From positions 3,658,001-3,722,000 of the forward strand of contig JAWHQI010000276.1 in NCBI GenBank assembly GCA_033032865.1: 64,000 nt of DNA, read 5' to 3'. A program made the position numbers and the translations under genes. Below are positions 34,121 to 45,680 of this stretch, piece after piece; the first letter of the stretch is position 1; each line of letters begins with the position of its first letter. The notes under the pieces are model-generated. The model worked only from the letters and a program-made list of their open reading frames with translations, was not told the origin of the DNA and searched no databases. The DNA comes from Dactylorhiza incarnata (Eukaryota; Streptophyta; Magnoliopsida; Asparagales; Orchidaceae).

Positions 34121-35264
34121 AAGAGATGTGGGACTCTCTAACAGTCCTTATGGAAGGATCAAAAGAAAGAAGAGCAGAATCAATACTGCCTTCCAAGAAT
34201 CAGAAAGAAGAAAGAAGCAAGGTAGCTGAGAAGAAAGTCAGAACATTGAGTGACAGTGACTCAAGCTATTCAGACTCAGAAGAGAATGCTGATTTTGGAC
34301 TGACTGTCTTATCTGAGTCAGAGGAAGAAACTCAGGATGATGTCTCTTCTAAACAGGTTTGCATAAGGGCTCCTCTATCAACCTCAAACTCAGAATCGGA
34401 GACAAGTTCATCAGGATATGATGACTTGTCCAAGCCATATGTTGTCCTTATAGAAGATCTCAAGAAGGTCAAGATATTCTGCAAGGAGCAAGCGAAAAGA
34501 TCTCAATCCTTCAAGCCAGAAATTCTGATCTCTCTGAAATGGCTGAAAAGCTAACTCTACAGAATGCAGAGTTTTGTCAACTCAAAAAGGACTTCAAGGC
34601 AAGCTCCAACCTTGATCTAATAAGCAAGTTTGGGAAAACTCTGAAGGCACTAATTGACAGTAAGGAACTGTGTTGTTCTCTAACCAAAGAGATTGTGCTT
34701 CTAAAGAAGGATAGAGACCAGCCTAGTACCTTGAAATCTAAGAATAATGATGACAGAAGGATGGAGGATAAATCATTCATTGCAAGGAAACCTGCAGCAA
34801 GCTCCTTCAAACAACAGAACATGCCTAAAACTCAAAGGGCACCTCATGAAGAAATGATCACAAGAAGGCATGAAGTTACTAGGTCTAGAAAAGAGAAGAA
34901 ATCACTAAAGAAGACTGACACCAGACGGAATGTTGTGGATGATGATGGTCAACATCACACTCACAATCAGTACAGATCAGTCTCCTTCAAATATCCTTCT
35001 GTTCATAGACAAAGGACTAATGCTCACACAGTCAGCCTGAAAGGAAAATACAACAGGTTTGAATGTTGGTGTTGTGGAGAGACTGGGCATTTTGCAATAG
35101 ATTGTTGGTACAATCCAACTGCTCCAAGGATAACATATGCTAAACTCGCAAGTAATCTTGTTCACCATCACTGTGCATATTCTGGAGCAGTTAGATCCAG
35201 TATGCCTTTTAAAGATAACCATATCCTAGGACCCAAGGCTACTTGGGCACCTAAGGGCTTATAA
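34121..35264 (+). pseudogene. Sirevirus-like gag, internally deleted and frameshifted
   Basis: It opens with KEMWDSLTVLMEG, part of the copia Gag helical domain, then jumps to a Ser/Asp/Glu-rich linker (TLSDSDSSYSDSEENADFG) that normally lies after the first knuckle. A frameshift near 34540 moves the reading to the frame ending at 35264. The knuckle FECWCCGETGHFAIDCW fits C-X2-C-X4-H-X4-C, and the end GPKATWAPKG matches GPKSVWVPKG of the intact copy. A non-functional RNA-binding Gag relic. Confidence 0.8.
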
Positions 35265-35732
35265 TCTCATTTTGCAGGTAGTCCAAGACCCCATCAAAAG
35301 CAAATCTGGGCCTTGGACAAGATGGATGTTCTGGCCCATAGGCAGAACAACAAAGTTAGTTTGCTAACAATCTTAGTGCAGGTCATCCTACTAAAAAGCC
35401 GAAAAGAAGTCAATAGGATTACAAGTTGGAATTGACCAAAATACCCCTGGAGAACTCTCAGGGTTAGTGCCAAAAGATGTCTCCTAAAAATGGCCTAAAG
35501 TTGTCCTAGGATGACAAGTTTTTGGAATCAATATCGTCGATACAATGAGTTGTGATGACGACAATGGATTGAGTTGGAAGGATGCATATTCAAGAATCAT
35601 TTTGACGACAATAAGCAGTATCGTCAAAATAAAATTGAGCCATTTATCACGGCACAAGATCGGTCCATCGGAGCCGTCTGATCATTTTTCACCAACGCAG
35701 TCGAAGGTACGCGCCCCTTCACCTACTTACAC
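35265..35732. other. Deleted pol region and ORF3 upstream sequence
   Basis: The first about 70 bases resemble the gag/pol junction of the minus copy (TTTTGCAGGTAGTCC, then a decayed protease start). The rest has repeated TCGTCGA / GACGACAA words near 35535-35630. No coding frame. Confidence 0.55.
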
Positions 35733-35740
35733 TATAAATA
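35733..35740 (+). promoter_or_regulatory. Candidate internal promoter of ORF3 (TATA box)
   Basis: TATAAATA in ACTATAAATAGAG, about 110 bases upstream of the ORF3 ATG at 35849, with a C/T-rich leader (CTCCTCTCTCGCTCTG) between. The related element has a TA-rich TATA tract at the same relative position (52138-52163). Confidence 0.5.
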
Positions 35741-35848
35741 GAGTAAATGCTCGAGAATAAAAATTACGCTATCATTTGCCCCAAGCTAATCCGTCGACAA
35801 ACCACTGCTTTGTCTCCGACGTACTGCCTCCTCTCTCGCTCTGAATCA

Positions 35849-37300
35849 ATGGCTCCCAAGAGAGAAGAAGTAATTTTCGGTTGTGAACTCCAGCATGGGG
35901 GTTCAACTCGTGCTCGGAAGAAGTGAGGTCAGTGATAGGGCTTCTAGAATCCACCGGTCTAGAATATCTATTGTGTGAACCCTCAGTTCTTCTTCACCGA
36001 GAACTGATAGAGTTCTTCGCTGAAGCCCAGCTCAACCATTCAGAATCTCAGATAAAATCTGCCGTAGCCGGTAAGAAAGTCAAAGTATCCGCCAAGAATC
36101 TCAGAAAGACACTCCATCTGCCAAGAATTAAAGGGAGAGAGGAAGACGAGCTGGCGACGGAGGATGTCTCAGCCAGCTATTCCTGGTGCGTCCATTCTGG
36201 GAAGACCTACGGGTCAATCAAGAGGAATGAGTTCAATCAGAAAGGAAAATTGCTAGCAGACATCGTGGGTAAGTAAAACTGTTATGCAAACCTGAGTCGC
36301 ATGACCGAATCTCCAAGGAGATGTTTGTCGTCATGGCCTGGATAATTCTGACCAAGAAAACCGACTGCAGCGGATTTCTCTTCCAAATAATGAAGAGTAC
36401 CCTGACGACCCCCTCCTATGGAAGAATTATGTCCCTCTTCCTTCTGAACACCCTGGATGAAGTGCTGCATAGAAGAATGGGAGTCCCCCTGCACTACTCC
36501 AAGAGACTGGACGCAAAAATGCTTAATCGATCGGATAGGTCTATCCCTAAACCATCATCTGATGCCCCACCCGCTCCAAAGAAATAAAAGAAACAAGCAG
36601 TCCCAACAGATTACTCCGAAAAATAAGATTCATCAAGCAGTTTAGATGACAGACCCTCACCCGCACACAATCCTGCTCTATCTGAAGGTGAGACATCTAC
36701 ACGAGGAGATGCTCATGTACCAACACTTAAACCTACTCCCAAAGAGGTTGTTGAAGAAGATAGAGACCCCAACTTGGGGATTGACCCTGTTGAGGGGGAG
36801 TCCCAACTCGGGGGCTAAGCCCAAGATGACGAAATGATCAATGGGGAGCTCCCAGCTGGAGGCTCAGCCCAAGGAGATGCTCAAGTTGAGGGGGAGACCC
36901 AACTAGGGTACTCTGCCCTAGAAGATCAAGGGAATGTGCCCCCTGCTCAAGAAGATCAAGGAAATATGTCCCCTACTCCAGAAGATCAAGGCAATGTGCC
37001 TGAGCCCATGAAAGACCCCACTCCTTCAGATGGCAGAGAATTAATTGTAGCAAGTAAGATTGTGCTTACATCTCCAAGTGAGACATTGCCAGAGGTTTCC
37101 AAGGGGAAGGCCAAAGTTACAGTCCACATCAGTGAAGAATTATCTACATATATCTTTGAAGAAACTCAACGGGAAAAAGAAGGTGAAGAATAACAATCTG
37201 CTGAGCCATCGTCAGCTCAGTCAGGTTCTCTCTTTCACATGATATCAGCCCTACTAACTGCTCAACGAAAACAATTGGAAACTTTTTGAAAGTATCTAGT
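35849..37300 (+). pseudogene. Sirevirus ORF3 (plant-transposon-type protein), frameshifted, 3'-truncated
   Basis: ATG at 35849 (MAPKREE). A frameshift near 35915 leads to a frame open to 36274 (GLESTGLEY-like, VSAKNLRKTLHLPR, KGKLLADIVGK), and a second near 36275 continues in the frame ending at 36587. Each block aligns with ORF3 of the minus-strand element (ISGIIGK-like and GRILSLLL-like segments). Downstream 36834-37193 has three EDQGN(V/M) repeats. The end is cut by the LTR at 37301. The N-terminal domain resembles proteins labelled putative plant transposon protein. Function unknown. Confidence 0.65.
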
Positions 37301-37522
37301 TGCGGCCTAAATCACCTAGAGGGGGGTGAATAGGTGGATTCTATGTCTTAAAGCGGAATTAAAAAATTAACACAGAAAAGCAAACAAACAACCACAGCAC
37401 AGACACAAGTATTTTATAGAGGTTCCCCGATGTGGGTAGTCCTCTTTCCCGCCTCGCCTATCTAGCACATCGAGGCTAGACTCGGCTACTTCACCAAACT
37501 CAGATTATAACTAATCTTACAC

Positions 37523-37617
37523 CTCGGAGTTAAAAACTCCTACAACTCGGAGTATAACAACTCCTACAACTCGGAGTAAAACAACTCCTACAACTCGGAG
37601 TATAACAACTCCTACAA
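37523..37617. repeat. 24-bp tandem repeat in U5
   Basis: Four copies of ACAACTCGGAGTATAACAAC plus TCCT, with one copy reading AAAACAAC. It lies in the transcribed part of the LTR. Confidence 0.85.
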
Positions 37618-37990
37618 AAGAAAATATAGGGAAGCAAAATATTTCTTCTTAACCTCTAAAGAGATTAACTTCAGATCTTGAAAACAGAGTCTTCTTCTCA
37701 ACCTTGAAAGAAAGCTTGGCACTAGAAAGATGAGAAGAGAGAAGACTTGGCTAACCAGATCTGACCAGGCCCTTTGACTTGCTTGAAAGAATCTTCAATA
37801 AAGTGAGCAGCACTAAGATCAAAGGCCTTCTTCTGAGAAATCTCTAATCACAAAAGTTAGATCTCAGAATTCTTGTTCAGCAAAAGAGGAAGAGAAGAAG
37901 GACTTTTTGCTTTTTCTTTTCTGAACTGACGGCTGAAGAAGGTTTTTAGGTCGATTCTTTTTGATGGATCATTTTGCCCTAAAATAATGA

Positions 37991-38000
37991 CATATTTATA
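37991..38000 (-). promoter_or_regulatory. TATA box of the Sirevirus-like LTR
   Basis: TATAAATATG on the minus strand, about 760 bases into the LTR and just downstream of the U3 subrepeats. Confidence 0.65.
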
Positions 38001-38115
38001 GGGAGGACTTCAACGGCTCTTGCGACAAAGAAGGGAGAGGCGACACGTGTACTGATCATGTCGGCTAACCCTAATTTTCAAAAACAAAACGAGGATAAGA
38101 AATCCGTCTGTCCGT

Positions 38116-38460
38116 CATTCGTCGGGATTCGTCGGGAGAACACGAGAGCATCTGACGAATTGACTTAGCTGCAGAGTTTTCCTCAGAACCTAGACAAGAT
38201 TGACCTCTGTCAGCATTCGTCGGGATTCGTCGGAATGACCCGAGTCATCTCGACAAATGGACTTGGCTTCAGAAAATTCTTCACAACCCAGTAAAAATGT
38301 CCTCTGTCAACATTCGTCGGAATTCGTCGGAATGACCCGAGTCATCTCGACGAATGGACTTGGCTTCAGGAATTTCTTTAACACCCAGCCAAACTGTCCT
38401 CTGTCAACATTCGTCGGGATTCGTCGGAATGACCCGAGTCATCTCGACGAATGGACTCAG
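38116..38460. repeat. 97-bp U3 subrepeats with TTCGTCGG words
   Basis: CATTCGTCGG starts at 38116, 38214, 38311 and 38408. Each unit has paired CATTCGTCGGGATTCGTCGG and a converging CGACGAATGG, so each can form a stem. The same 97-bp unit, in the opposite orientation, occurs at 63571-64000. Confidence 0.9.
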
Positions 38461-38764
38461 CAAACATTTTCTTTTCTTCTGAAACCCTGCTCCACTCCAC
38501 AACTTTGAACACCTTCAGTTATGTATATGAAGTGCACCCCAAAAGAGAGATTACACATGGACCAACACTTTGTTCTATACAATGAGGGATTACATTGTTT
38601 AGAACTGTGTTTGGTGATCCATTGCAACCTGACTTTGGTATGCACTTAGCATTACGACCTGTCATAACACATCTAAACAAAAGTCATCAAATACAAATAC
38701 AATTCACTTTAGTTTACTAGGGGACATCTTCAAATCAAGGTGATTGTAGACACAATACCCAACA

Positions 38765-38777
38765 ATCTCCCCCTATT
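38765..38777 (-). other. Polypurine tract of the Sirevirus-like element
   Basis: AAATAGGGGGAGAT on the minus strand abuts the LTR start TGTTGGG, the standard Sirevirus tract. Confidence 0.85.
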
Positions 38778-38968
38778 TGAAGATGTCATAACCCTAGGCA
38801 CTAACTTGAATTGCACAGAAAGAATACTAAATAAGAATGCAGAACCCAGGCAGTAATATATATAATGAAAAGCAGAGTAGGACTAAATGTTTTAGCTTAA
38901 ACACAAAAGAATTGAGTATATATATATATATAAGCAAAGAAAACATCAAGATTCCAGATAAGCACAGC
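38778..38968. other. 3' untranslated part of the Sirevirus-like element
   Basis: AT-rich, with a short TA repeat at 38914-38934. Nothing coding. Confidence 0.5.
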
Positions 38969-39074
38969 TTATTCATGACCTTTGCCTTTCATCTTTGCAA
39001 CCATTCTGTCCACTGCCTCAGTTTTCTTCTTCAGTTCTGAATCCATTCTCTCAAAAAATGCCTTTGGCTTAGGC

Positions 39075-40738
39075 TGTTGATTAAAATTCTGCTTGCACGA
39101 AATAAAATCCGAACTAGCAATCCGAGAAGGCAAGTATACCTATCGAACTGTAGTATAGGAACGCAAGTGTCGTATTAAAATCCGAGAACCGTTGATTACT
39201 TATACTCAAACGAATTACTATTATTTTATCTTAATAATTTTTTGGATGGTTTTGTCTGCTAGGTTAAAATAAAAGTTGGATATAAGTACGGCTAAACGAT
39301 GATTAAGAAATAGCACTCGATCTTGACTTACTTCGGCCTAAGTTGATCAAAATTCAAAAGCAAACTTAAAACTTAATAAAGTAAGGGCAGCTTGACCGTG
39401 GGGGTTCCTATAGTTTGAACATGCTTCTCTCGAAGATATGCCCAACTGAGTTTAGGAAAATCCGACCGAACTCTCGTCCCGTATTCGAATACCTAAAACT
39501 CGCTTTAAGTGGTGAACCCCGCTATTGGGTTTTACTCCAATCCAGGAGATTTACGTCATTCTCTCTCGAGAAATGTGTGTAACTCTCCTTACTCTTAAGT
39601 GCTCACTTCAGACTATCGGCCTCTCGGCTAGCCAAGAATGAAAGCAAAGGTGGGGATTATATATCGATAATATAGCTCCACTCAATTTTAATTAAGAGTA
39701 AATCTAAGGCCCAACACTTTAGAAAGTGAAAGAAGACTAAAGGATCATAACTTGATCAACTCATCCTCAGATCATCAAGATCGAGTACAATGAGGATTTA
39801 GTTACTCATGGTGGAGGGGTAGGAGAGAGAAATGATGAAGATTTTAAGAGAACAAAAACATACCATTTTTATTAAATAAAAGTTCAACTGAGATTACAAT
39901 TGCATGGAAAGGCTACTATAAAAGGAAATTACAAAGGTATTACAACATTCATATGAAAACTAGAAAAGGAAATGCATTGAAATAAGAGAGAGAGAGAGAA
40001 AGAGAATAAAATGACATGGAAAACACTGAAAATAGAGTAGTAGCACTAGTTCTCTCTCCAAAAACTGAATGAGGAAAGCTTGGAGGTCATTTCAATTTAT
40101 AGAATTTTTTCTGCCTCGGTCACGCCCTCAGTCACGCCCGTGACTAAGGGCGTGACATTGTTTAATCAATTCTGCGGCTTGTATCAGGTTCGGCGCACGA
40201 TTCTGACGCGATTTGATGGGTCACGCCCTAGGTCACGCCCGTGACTGAGGGCGTGACCATTTCGGTGGTTAGCTCGGGTCATGGGCGCTGGCGGCGATCA
40301 TGGGCGCTGGCGGCTGGCTGACGTGGCAGTCACGGGCGTGACTGGAAGCACGCCCGTGTAACAGTGGCGTGACCAATTCGGTGGTCAGCTGGTCGAATCT
40401 GAGCTGTTCACGGGCTGGTCACGGGCGTGGCTTGCGTGTCACGGGCGTGACTTGTGTGTCACGGCCGTGTACTTTGGGCGTGTCTGACCAGATCTTCTGA
40501 ATTATGTTGGCAGCAGCTTAACTGGAAACAGCAACTTACACGCCCTAGGTCACGCCCGTGACTGAGGGCGTGACTTAGGAAATTTTGCATTTTTGACCTG
40601 AAAATTCATAAAACTTAAGTTAGCACTAAAAATAGGAAAATGAACCAAAATTGCATTTAGGTAAGCAACAATAAGCAAAAAGTAAGAGTAAATATCCTAA
40701 AAATAACCTAATTAAACTAACTAGATTTAGCATTATCA
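39075..40738 (-). repeat. 3' LTR of the Athila element
   Basis: 1,664 bp, TGATAATGCTAAATC (40738) to AATTTTAATCAACA (39075). TATAAATTG at 40093-40101. Palindromic TCACGCCCGTGA motifs fill U3 (40119-40575). A (GA)n run lies near 39989-40003. Confidence 0.95.
40119..40575. repeat. Palindromic TCACGCCCGTGA cluster in U3
   Basis: Three long hairpins, each a GTCACGCCC palindrome flanked by GTCACGCCCT / AGGGCGTGAC arms: 40119-40156, 40220-40257 and about 40538-40573. Single GTCACGGGCGTGAC-like sites lie between. The first lies about 18 bases upstream of the TATA box. The same cluster is at about 48997-49453 in the 5' LTR. Confidence 0.9.
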
Positions 40739-40751
40739 AATTCCCCCAAGC
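40739..40751 (-). other. Polypurine tract of the Athila element
   Basis: GCTTGGGGGAATT on the minus strand next to the LTR start TGATAATG. A second copy of the surrounding 13 bases (CCCCCAAGCTTAC on plus) is at 42128-42140. Confidence 0.85.
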
Positions 40752-42482
40752 TTACACTTTGCTTGTCCCCAAGCAAAGAAATATGCTTTAGCTAATAAAA
40801 TAAAATGACTAATCAAAAAGATTTAATTATGCTAAACACGAGTACCTTGCGAAATTCCAAGTAGGGAGAATAGTGAAAAGGAAACCTAAAATAAGTACTT
40901 TATTTAAGCTTAATTTTTATACCCTTTACTAACAAAAATTAATCATCCAAAATTTTTAACTAAAAAGTTTTTATAATAAAATTTAGCAAAGTAACAAGTG
41001 AGATAGTGCATTGAATTGTTACTAAACCCTAAGAGACAAATTATAATTATATCATTCTAAGAACAAGAATCTAAATTCATACCCAAGACTTAACTATTCT
41101 ACTTTTCTTCTTTACTTAGCTAAAGCAAATTTAGGAGCATGAATCAAGAGGACTTTATTAGGACCGAAATGTTTGGTTTAGGCATATGAATTGGAATGGG
41201 AATCGAAGATAAAAGTGATTGCTATAATCACACTAAACCATAAACATGAGTTTTATAAAATTTCCGATATGAATGATAAGAGGCAATCCTTCATTATAAG
41301 CATATAGCATATTTTCTTTCTTTCTCTTTCATAGCCATTTTTTCTTTCTTTTTTTTTTTTTGAAATTTTGGCAAAGATAACTAATACAAATATGCTTAAA
41401 ATATCTCCTTTTTGAGCAAATTCTTTTCTTTGAAGCTCTCCATGCAATAAACCAATCACACTCTTTTAGAAATTTAAATAAAACTCAAAGTGTTAGTGTG
41501 ATTCAAATAGGTTTGGAAATTTTGGCTTTGGTGAAAAATTTGATAAGTGGAGGTGACAATAAAACATGGGAAAAGGCTCAAAAGATGCTAACAAAGGGTT
41601 TCTTTTTAAGGGTTGGCATGAAGGCTCAAACTTAAAACAAAAAATGGCCTAAATCATTTTCATTGCTCTCTAAATTTAGATAAAGCATGAGTTTTGAAGG
41701 ATTTCAAAAAGTAAGCCCTAGATATTAAATAAAGACTAATGAACTTATCCTGAAAATAAGAATAATAAGCGTCTAGGATTATTCACATTTACTACACAAA
41801 TCAAAAGTTAACCTTGCAAAATATATCTAAAAATGAAGAGAAAATAGTGGATGAAGAATTTTTACGAAAGTAAAGAAGATAAAAGAGAAAACGATAAGGA
41901 AAGTACAAGATTTTAGAAAAAACTTTTCAGATTAACATGCTACCTAGAATTAGAACACTACATGAGTCAACAATTTACTTGTGAAACATAATTAAAAGTA
42001 GGATTAGAAATTTTGAAATTAACTAAGGCTATATAAGATATTTTGGGAAAAACAAAACATAAAGCAAGGGGTACTATTGATTTTACCAAAATCTAATTTA
42101 GACTACTAAAAGAAAAGAAGACATTCTCCCCCAAGCTTACGATAGACATTGTCCTCAATGGAAAAGGAGAGTGAAGGAAGGGGTAATTAAAACTGAAAAA
42201 CTGAAACAGGCACTTCCCTGGATTTATGGGCTTGAACGGGTGTGTGATGCCGCTCCCCCTTGCTGGCGCTTTGAATCTTCATGAAATATCATCTTGAATT
42301 TTTCTTGAAACCAGCAATGTTGAAACAGGCGATCGCCGAAGTTGAGAGTATCAGAGCCATCCAGGGCCAAAAAATTTAAAACAACAATTTTAAAAACCTT
42401 GGGTTGCCTCCCAAGAGCGCCCTCTGTTTAATGTCGTTTGAGCTCGACTAAAAGAATATAGTTCAAAAGTTAATCCAAATTA
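40752..42482. other. Athila region between pol and 3' LTR, no ORF
   Basis: About 1.7 kb of AT-rich sequence with no frame of note on either strand. It holds the duplicated polypurine tract near 42124-42140 and a poly-T run near 41350. The envelope-like gene often present here is missing. Confidence 0.7.
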
Positions 42483-45400
42483 TTACAGTCCAGACAAAAG
42501 AAGTTTTTCATTGTCCATGTCAACATTGTCACCAGAAAAATAAAGTTTTAGACGATGCCCATTAACCTTGAAATCACCCTTATCTGGGTGTGATATCAAA
42601 ACAGTTCCATACGGATAAACTTCCTTTACATTAAAAGGACCTGACCATCTAGATTTTAATTTTCCAGGAAATAAACGTAGACGAGAATTATAAAGTAATA
42701 CTTGGTCTCCTGGTTTAAATGTTTTCGGGAGCCTTAAATTTTTATCGTGAAAGCATTTCGTTCGTTCCTTATATAATTTATTATTTTCATACGCATTGGA
42801 GCGCCACTCATCGAGTTCGTTGAGTTGGAATTTTCGAAGATCGGCGGTGGAGTGGGGATCAAAATTTAAAAATTTAAGGGCCCAGAAAGCACGATGTTCT
42901 AATTCGACCGGTAAATGGCACGATTTCCCATATACTAACCGATACGGTGTACAACCGATGGCGGTCTTGTACGCTGTTCGGTAAGCCCAAAGAGCATCGT
43001 CTAATTTATGTGACCAGTCTTTACGTGAGGTGGAAACAGTTTTTTCTAAAATACGTTTGATTTCTCTATTCACTACCTCGACCTGGCCGTTAGTTTGGGG
43101 GTGGTAAGCAGTTGAAAGCTTATGTGTAACGCCATATTTTAAAAGTGTTTTTGCAAATTGTGCGTTACAAAAGTGCGAACCCCTGTCACTAACGATGGCC
43201 CTAGGAGTACCGAATCGAGAAAATAATTTTTTTAAGAAAATAATAACGACTCGGGAGTCATTAGTAGGAAGAGCTTGGGCCTCTGCCCATCGAGACACGT
43301 AGTCTACCGCAACTAAAATGTATTTATTACCATGGATAGAAGGAAGAGGACCTACAAAATCTATTCCCCAAAGGTCGAAAACTTCGCACTCGAGGAAATA
43401 ATTTTGCAACATTTCATTTTTATTTGAGATATTTCCGGTCCGTTGGCAGCTATCGCACCGTCTCACAAACGATTGGGCATCTTTAAAAAGGCTAGGCCAA
43501 TAAAAGCCTGCACTAAGTACTTTGTGAGCGGTCCGATTGGCTTGATAGTGCCCACCAGTCGGTCCTTCGTGTAAGTGTTTGAAAATATTTTGTCCTTCTT
43601 CGAAAGAAACACATCTCCTTATTACTTGGTCTGCACAAACTCGAAACAGATACGGGTCCTCCCAAAAATAATTCTTCAGGTCAGAGAAGAATTTCTTCTT
43701 TTGCTGATAGGAAAATTCTTTTGGGAGGACTCGAGCTACTAAGTAGTTGGCGAAGTTTGCAAACCAAGGAGAAGGAGAAGTGTTGATTGATAATAACTTC
43801 TCGTCGGGAAAATAATCATTAAAAGTTTGTTCATTTAAATCTTCAATAAATGGGTTATCTAATCGTGAAAGATGGTCCGCGGCCAAATTCTCAGCCCCCT
43901 TTTTATCTCGGATTTCCAAGTCGAACTCCTGGAGGAGTAAGACCCAGCGAAGTAAGCGTGGTTTGGCATCTGGTTTAGAAAGTAAATATTTGAGGGCTGA
44001 GTGGTCCGTAAAAACAATAATTTTTGAAAGTGTAATATAAGGTCGAAATTTGTCGAATGCAAAAATAACTGCTAATAATTCTTTCTCCGTTGTGGTATAG
44101 TTCGCTTGCGCGGATGTAAGTGTTTTACTTGCGTAGAAAATAGGGTGGAAGTTTTTAGATATACGTTGACCTAAGACGGCTCCCACCGCAAAGCTACTTG
44201 CATCGCACATGATTTCGAATGGAAGGTCCCAGATTGGAGCTATCATAATTGGCGCATTTATTAGCTTATTTTTGATTAATTGAAAAGCAGATAAGCATGT
44301 ATCATCAAAAATAAATGGAGTGTCTTTTTCTAAAAGATGAGTGAGTGGTTTGGTAATTTTCGAAAAATCTTTTATAAACCGCCGGTAAAAACCGGCATGT
44401 CCTAGAAAGCTTCTTATGGCCTTAACGTTGGTTGGCGGTGGCAGTTTTTCGATCACTTCTATTTTTGCTTCATCGACCTCAATTCCTCTTGCTGATATCT
44501 TATGACCTAAAACCAATCCCTCCCGTACCATGAAATGACATTTTTCCCAGTTCAGGGCGAGATTGGTCTCCTCACACCGTTCTAACACTTTTTCTAAATT
44601 TTCTAAACAAAAATCGAAGGAATCACCAAACACGGAAAAGTCGTCCATAAATACCTCCATAATACTTTCTACGTACTTGTCGAAAATGGCCAACATACAC
44701 CGTTGAAATGTTGCCGGCGCATTACATAAGCCAAACGGCATTCTTCGATAGGCGAAGGTGCCGAAAGGACAAGTAAACGTCGTTTTCTCCTGGTCCTCAG
44801 GCGAGATGGGAATTTGGAAGTAGCCCGAGAGACCATCGAGAAAACAATAAAAGCTATGGCCGGATAATCGTTCTAAGATTTGATCGATGAATGGCAAGGG
44901 GAAATGGTCCTTGCGGGTGGCGTCGTTCAATTTGCGATAATCAATACACATACGCCACCCAGTCACCGTCCGTGTTGGGATTAAGTCATTATTATCATTT
45001 AACACTACCGTGATACCTCCTTTTTTAGGAACTACTTGAACGGGACTTACCCATTTGCTATTTGAAATTGGATAGATAATTCCTGCGTCTAATAATTTCA
45101 CGACCTCACCCTTTACTACTTCTTTCATGTTTGGGTTTAATCGGCGTTGAGGTTGGATAGAATTTTGTGAATTATCTTCCATTAGAATTTTGTGCATGCA
45201 GAAAGATGGACTTATGCCCTTAATATCAGAAATCTGCCAAGCAATTGCTTGGCGGTGTTTTTGTAAAACTTTTAGCAATTTGGCATTTTCAGATCCACTT
45301 AAATAGGCCGACACTATTACTGGTAACTTAGAGTCTTTTTCTAAAAATTCATATTTTAAATGCTTGGGTAGTTCTTTAAGTTCTAAAGTGGGAGGTTCTT

Positions 45401-45641
45401 CGTATGAAGATTTGAAAGACTTTTCTTTTTCAAAAGTAATTTCTTCAAAAATTTTTGATTTAATTTGAAAATTTGAGGGGGCGGGAGCAATGGCCATTTT
45501 CATTTCTTGTAATATTTCAGTGGAGGTGTTTGAAGATGAACAAAAAGAAGAAGAACCAGTTTCAGAAATACAAAAAGAAGGGTCTTCACTTAACACATTT
45601 AAGAAAAAACACGAATCGTCATTTTCTAGGGTATTTTTCAT
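42483..45641 (-). CDS. Athila Pol: reverse transcriptase, RNase H, integrase
   Basis: 1,052 residues, uninterrupted. RT at about 170-370 with [24 protein letters not shown] and FMDD at 331-334. RNase H at about 475-595 with Asp480, Glu519/521 and Asp546. Integrase zinc domain His691, His698, Cys729, Cys732. Catalytic core Asp761 (GIDFVG), Asp819 (IVSDRG), Glu855 (NGQVE), with the D-35-E spacing kept. All key residues are present. The start is set at the first ATG after the gag stop, but the frame continues upstream without a break to that TGA. Natural synthesis is therefore probably as a Gag-Pol fusion. Expected site of action: cytoplasmic particles and then the nucleus. An active enzyme is possible. 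Confidence 0.95.
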   Translation of the reverse strand: MKNTLENDDSCFFLNVLSEDPSFCISETGSSSFCSSSNTSTEILQEMKMAIAPAPSNFQIKSKIFEEITFEKEKSFKSSYEEPPTLELKELPKHLKYEFLEKDSKLPVIVSAYLSGSENAKLLKVLQKHRQAIAWQISDIKGISPSFCMHKILMEDNSQNSIQPQRRLNPNMKEVVKGEVVKLLDAGIIYPISNSKWVSPVQVVPKKGGITVVLNDNNDLIPTRTVTGWRMCIDYRKLNDATRKDHFPLPFIDQILERLSGHSFYCFLDGLSGYFQIPISPEDQEKTTFTCPFGTFAYRRMPFGLCNAPATFQRCMLAIFDKYVESIMEVFMDDFSVFGDSFDFCLENLEKVLERCEETNLALNWEKCHFMVREGLVLGHKISARGIEVDEAKIEVIEKLPPPTNVKAIRSFLGHAGFYRRFIKDFSKITKPLTHLLEKDTPFIFDDTCLSAFQLIKNKLINAPIMIAPIWDLPFEIMCDASSFAVGAVLGQRISKNFHPIFYASKTLTSAQANYTTTEKELLAVIFAFDKFRPYITLSKIIVFTDHSALKYLLSKPDAKPRLLRWVLLLQEFDLEIRDKKGAENLAADHLSRLDNPFIEDLNEQTFNDYFPDEKLLSINTSPSPWFANFANYLVARVLPKEFSYQQKKKFFSDLKNYFWEDPYLFRVCADQVIRRCVSFEEGQNIFKHLHEGPTGGHYQANRTAHKVLSAGFYWPSLFKDAQSFVRRCDSCQRTGNISNKNEMLQNYFLECEVFDLWGIDFVGPLPSIHGNKYILVAVDYVSRWAEAQALPTNDSRVVIIFLKKLFSRFGTPRAIVSDRGSHFCNAQFAKTLLKYGVTHKLSTAYHPQTNGQVEVVNREIKRILEKTVSTSRKDWSHKLDDALWAYRTAYKTAIGCTPYRLVYGKSCHLPVELEHRAFWALKFLNFDPHSTADLRKFQLNELDEWRSNAYENNKLYKERTKCFHDKNLRLPKTFKPGDQVLLYNSRLRLFPGKLKSRWSGPFNVKEVYPYGTVLISHPDKGDFKVNGHRLKLYFSGDNVDMDNEKLLLSGL

Positions 45642-45680
45642 AGAGGGTGTTATGGAGAAGGTTACTTCATCATCTCCAAC

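Larger units (their letters stand above)
34121..37300 (+). mobile_element. Sirevirus-like copia remnant with pol deleted
   Basis: It has the C-terminal half of gag with a CCHC knuckle, a few codons past the gag/pol junction, then a jump to a promoter-like region and the third ORF. Gene order and sequence match the minus-strand element at 37301-57144, from which nearly all of pol is absent here. No LTR is present at either end. The left end is an abrupt junction with LTR3. The right end was cut by insertion of the minus-strand Sirevirus (possible target site CTAGT at 37296-37300). Confidence 0.8.
37301..38764 (-). repeat. 3' LTR of the Sirevirus-like element
   Basis: 1,464 bp, from TGTTGGGTATTG (38764) to GGCCGCA (37301). 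The TATA box (TATAAATATG) is at 37991-38000. U3 carries four 97-bp subrepeats (38116-38460). R-U5 carries four copies of a 24-bp unit built on ACAACTCGGAGT (37523-37617). The sequence CCCCCTCTAGG near the U5 end is the usual Sirevirus-type LTR end. Confidence 0.85.

Noticed and set aside
35849..37193. Independent host gene
   Set aside because: It follows Sirevirus gag sequence and is homologous to ORF3 of the adjacent element, so it is element-borne, although with promoter-like upstream sequence.
40752..42482. Hidden envelope-like ORF of the Athila element
   Set aside because: I looked for a long frame on the minus strand and found none; only short frames remain.
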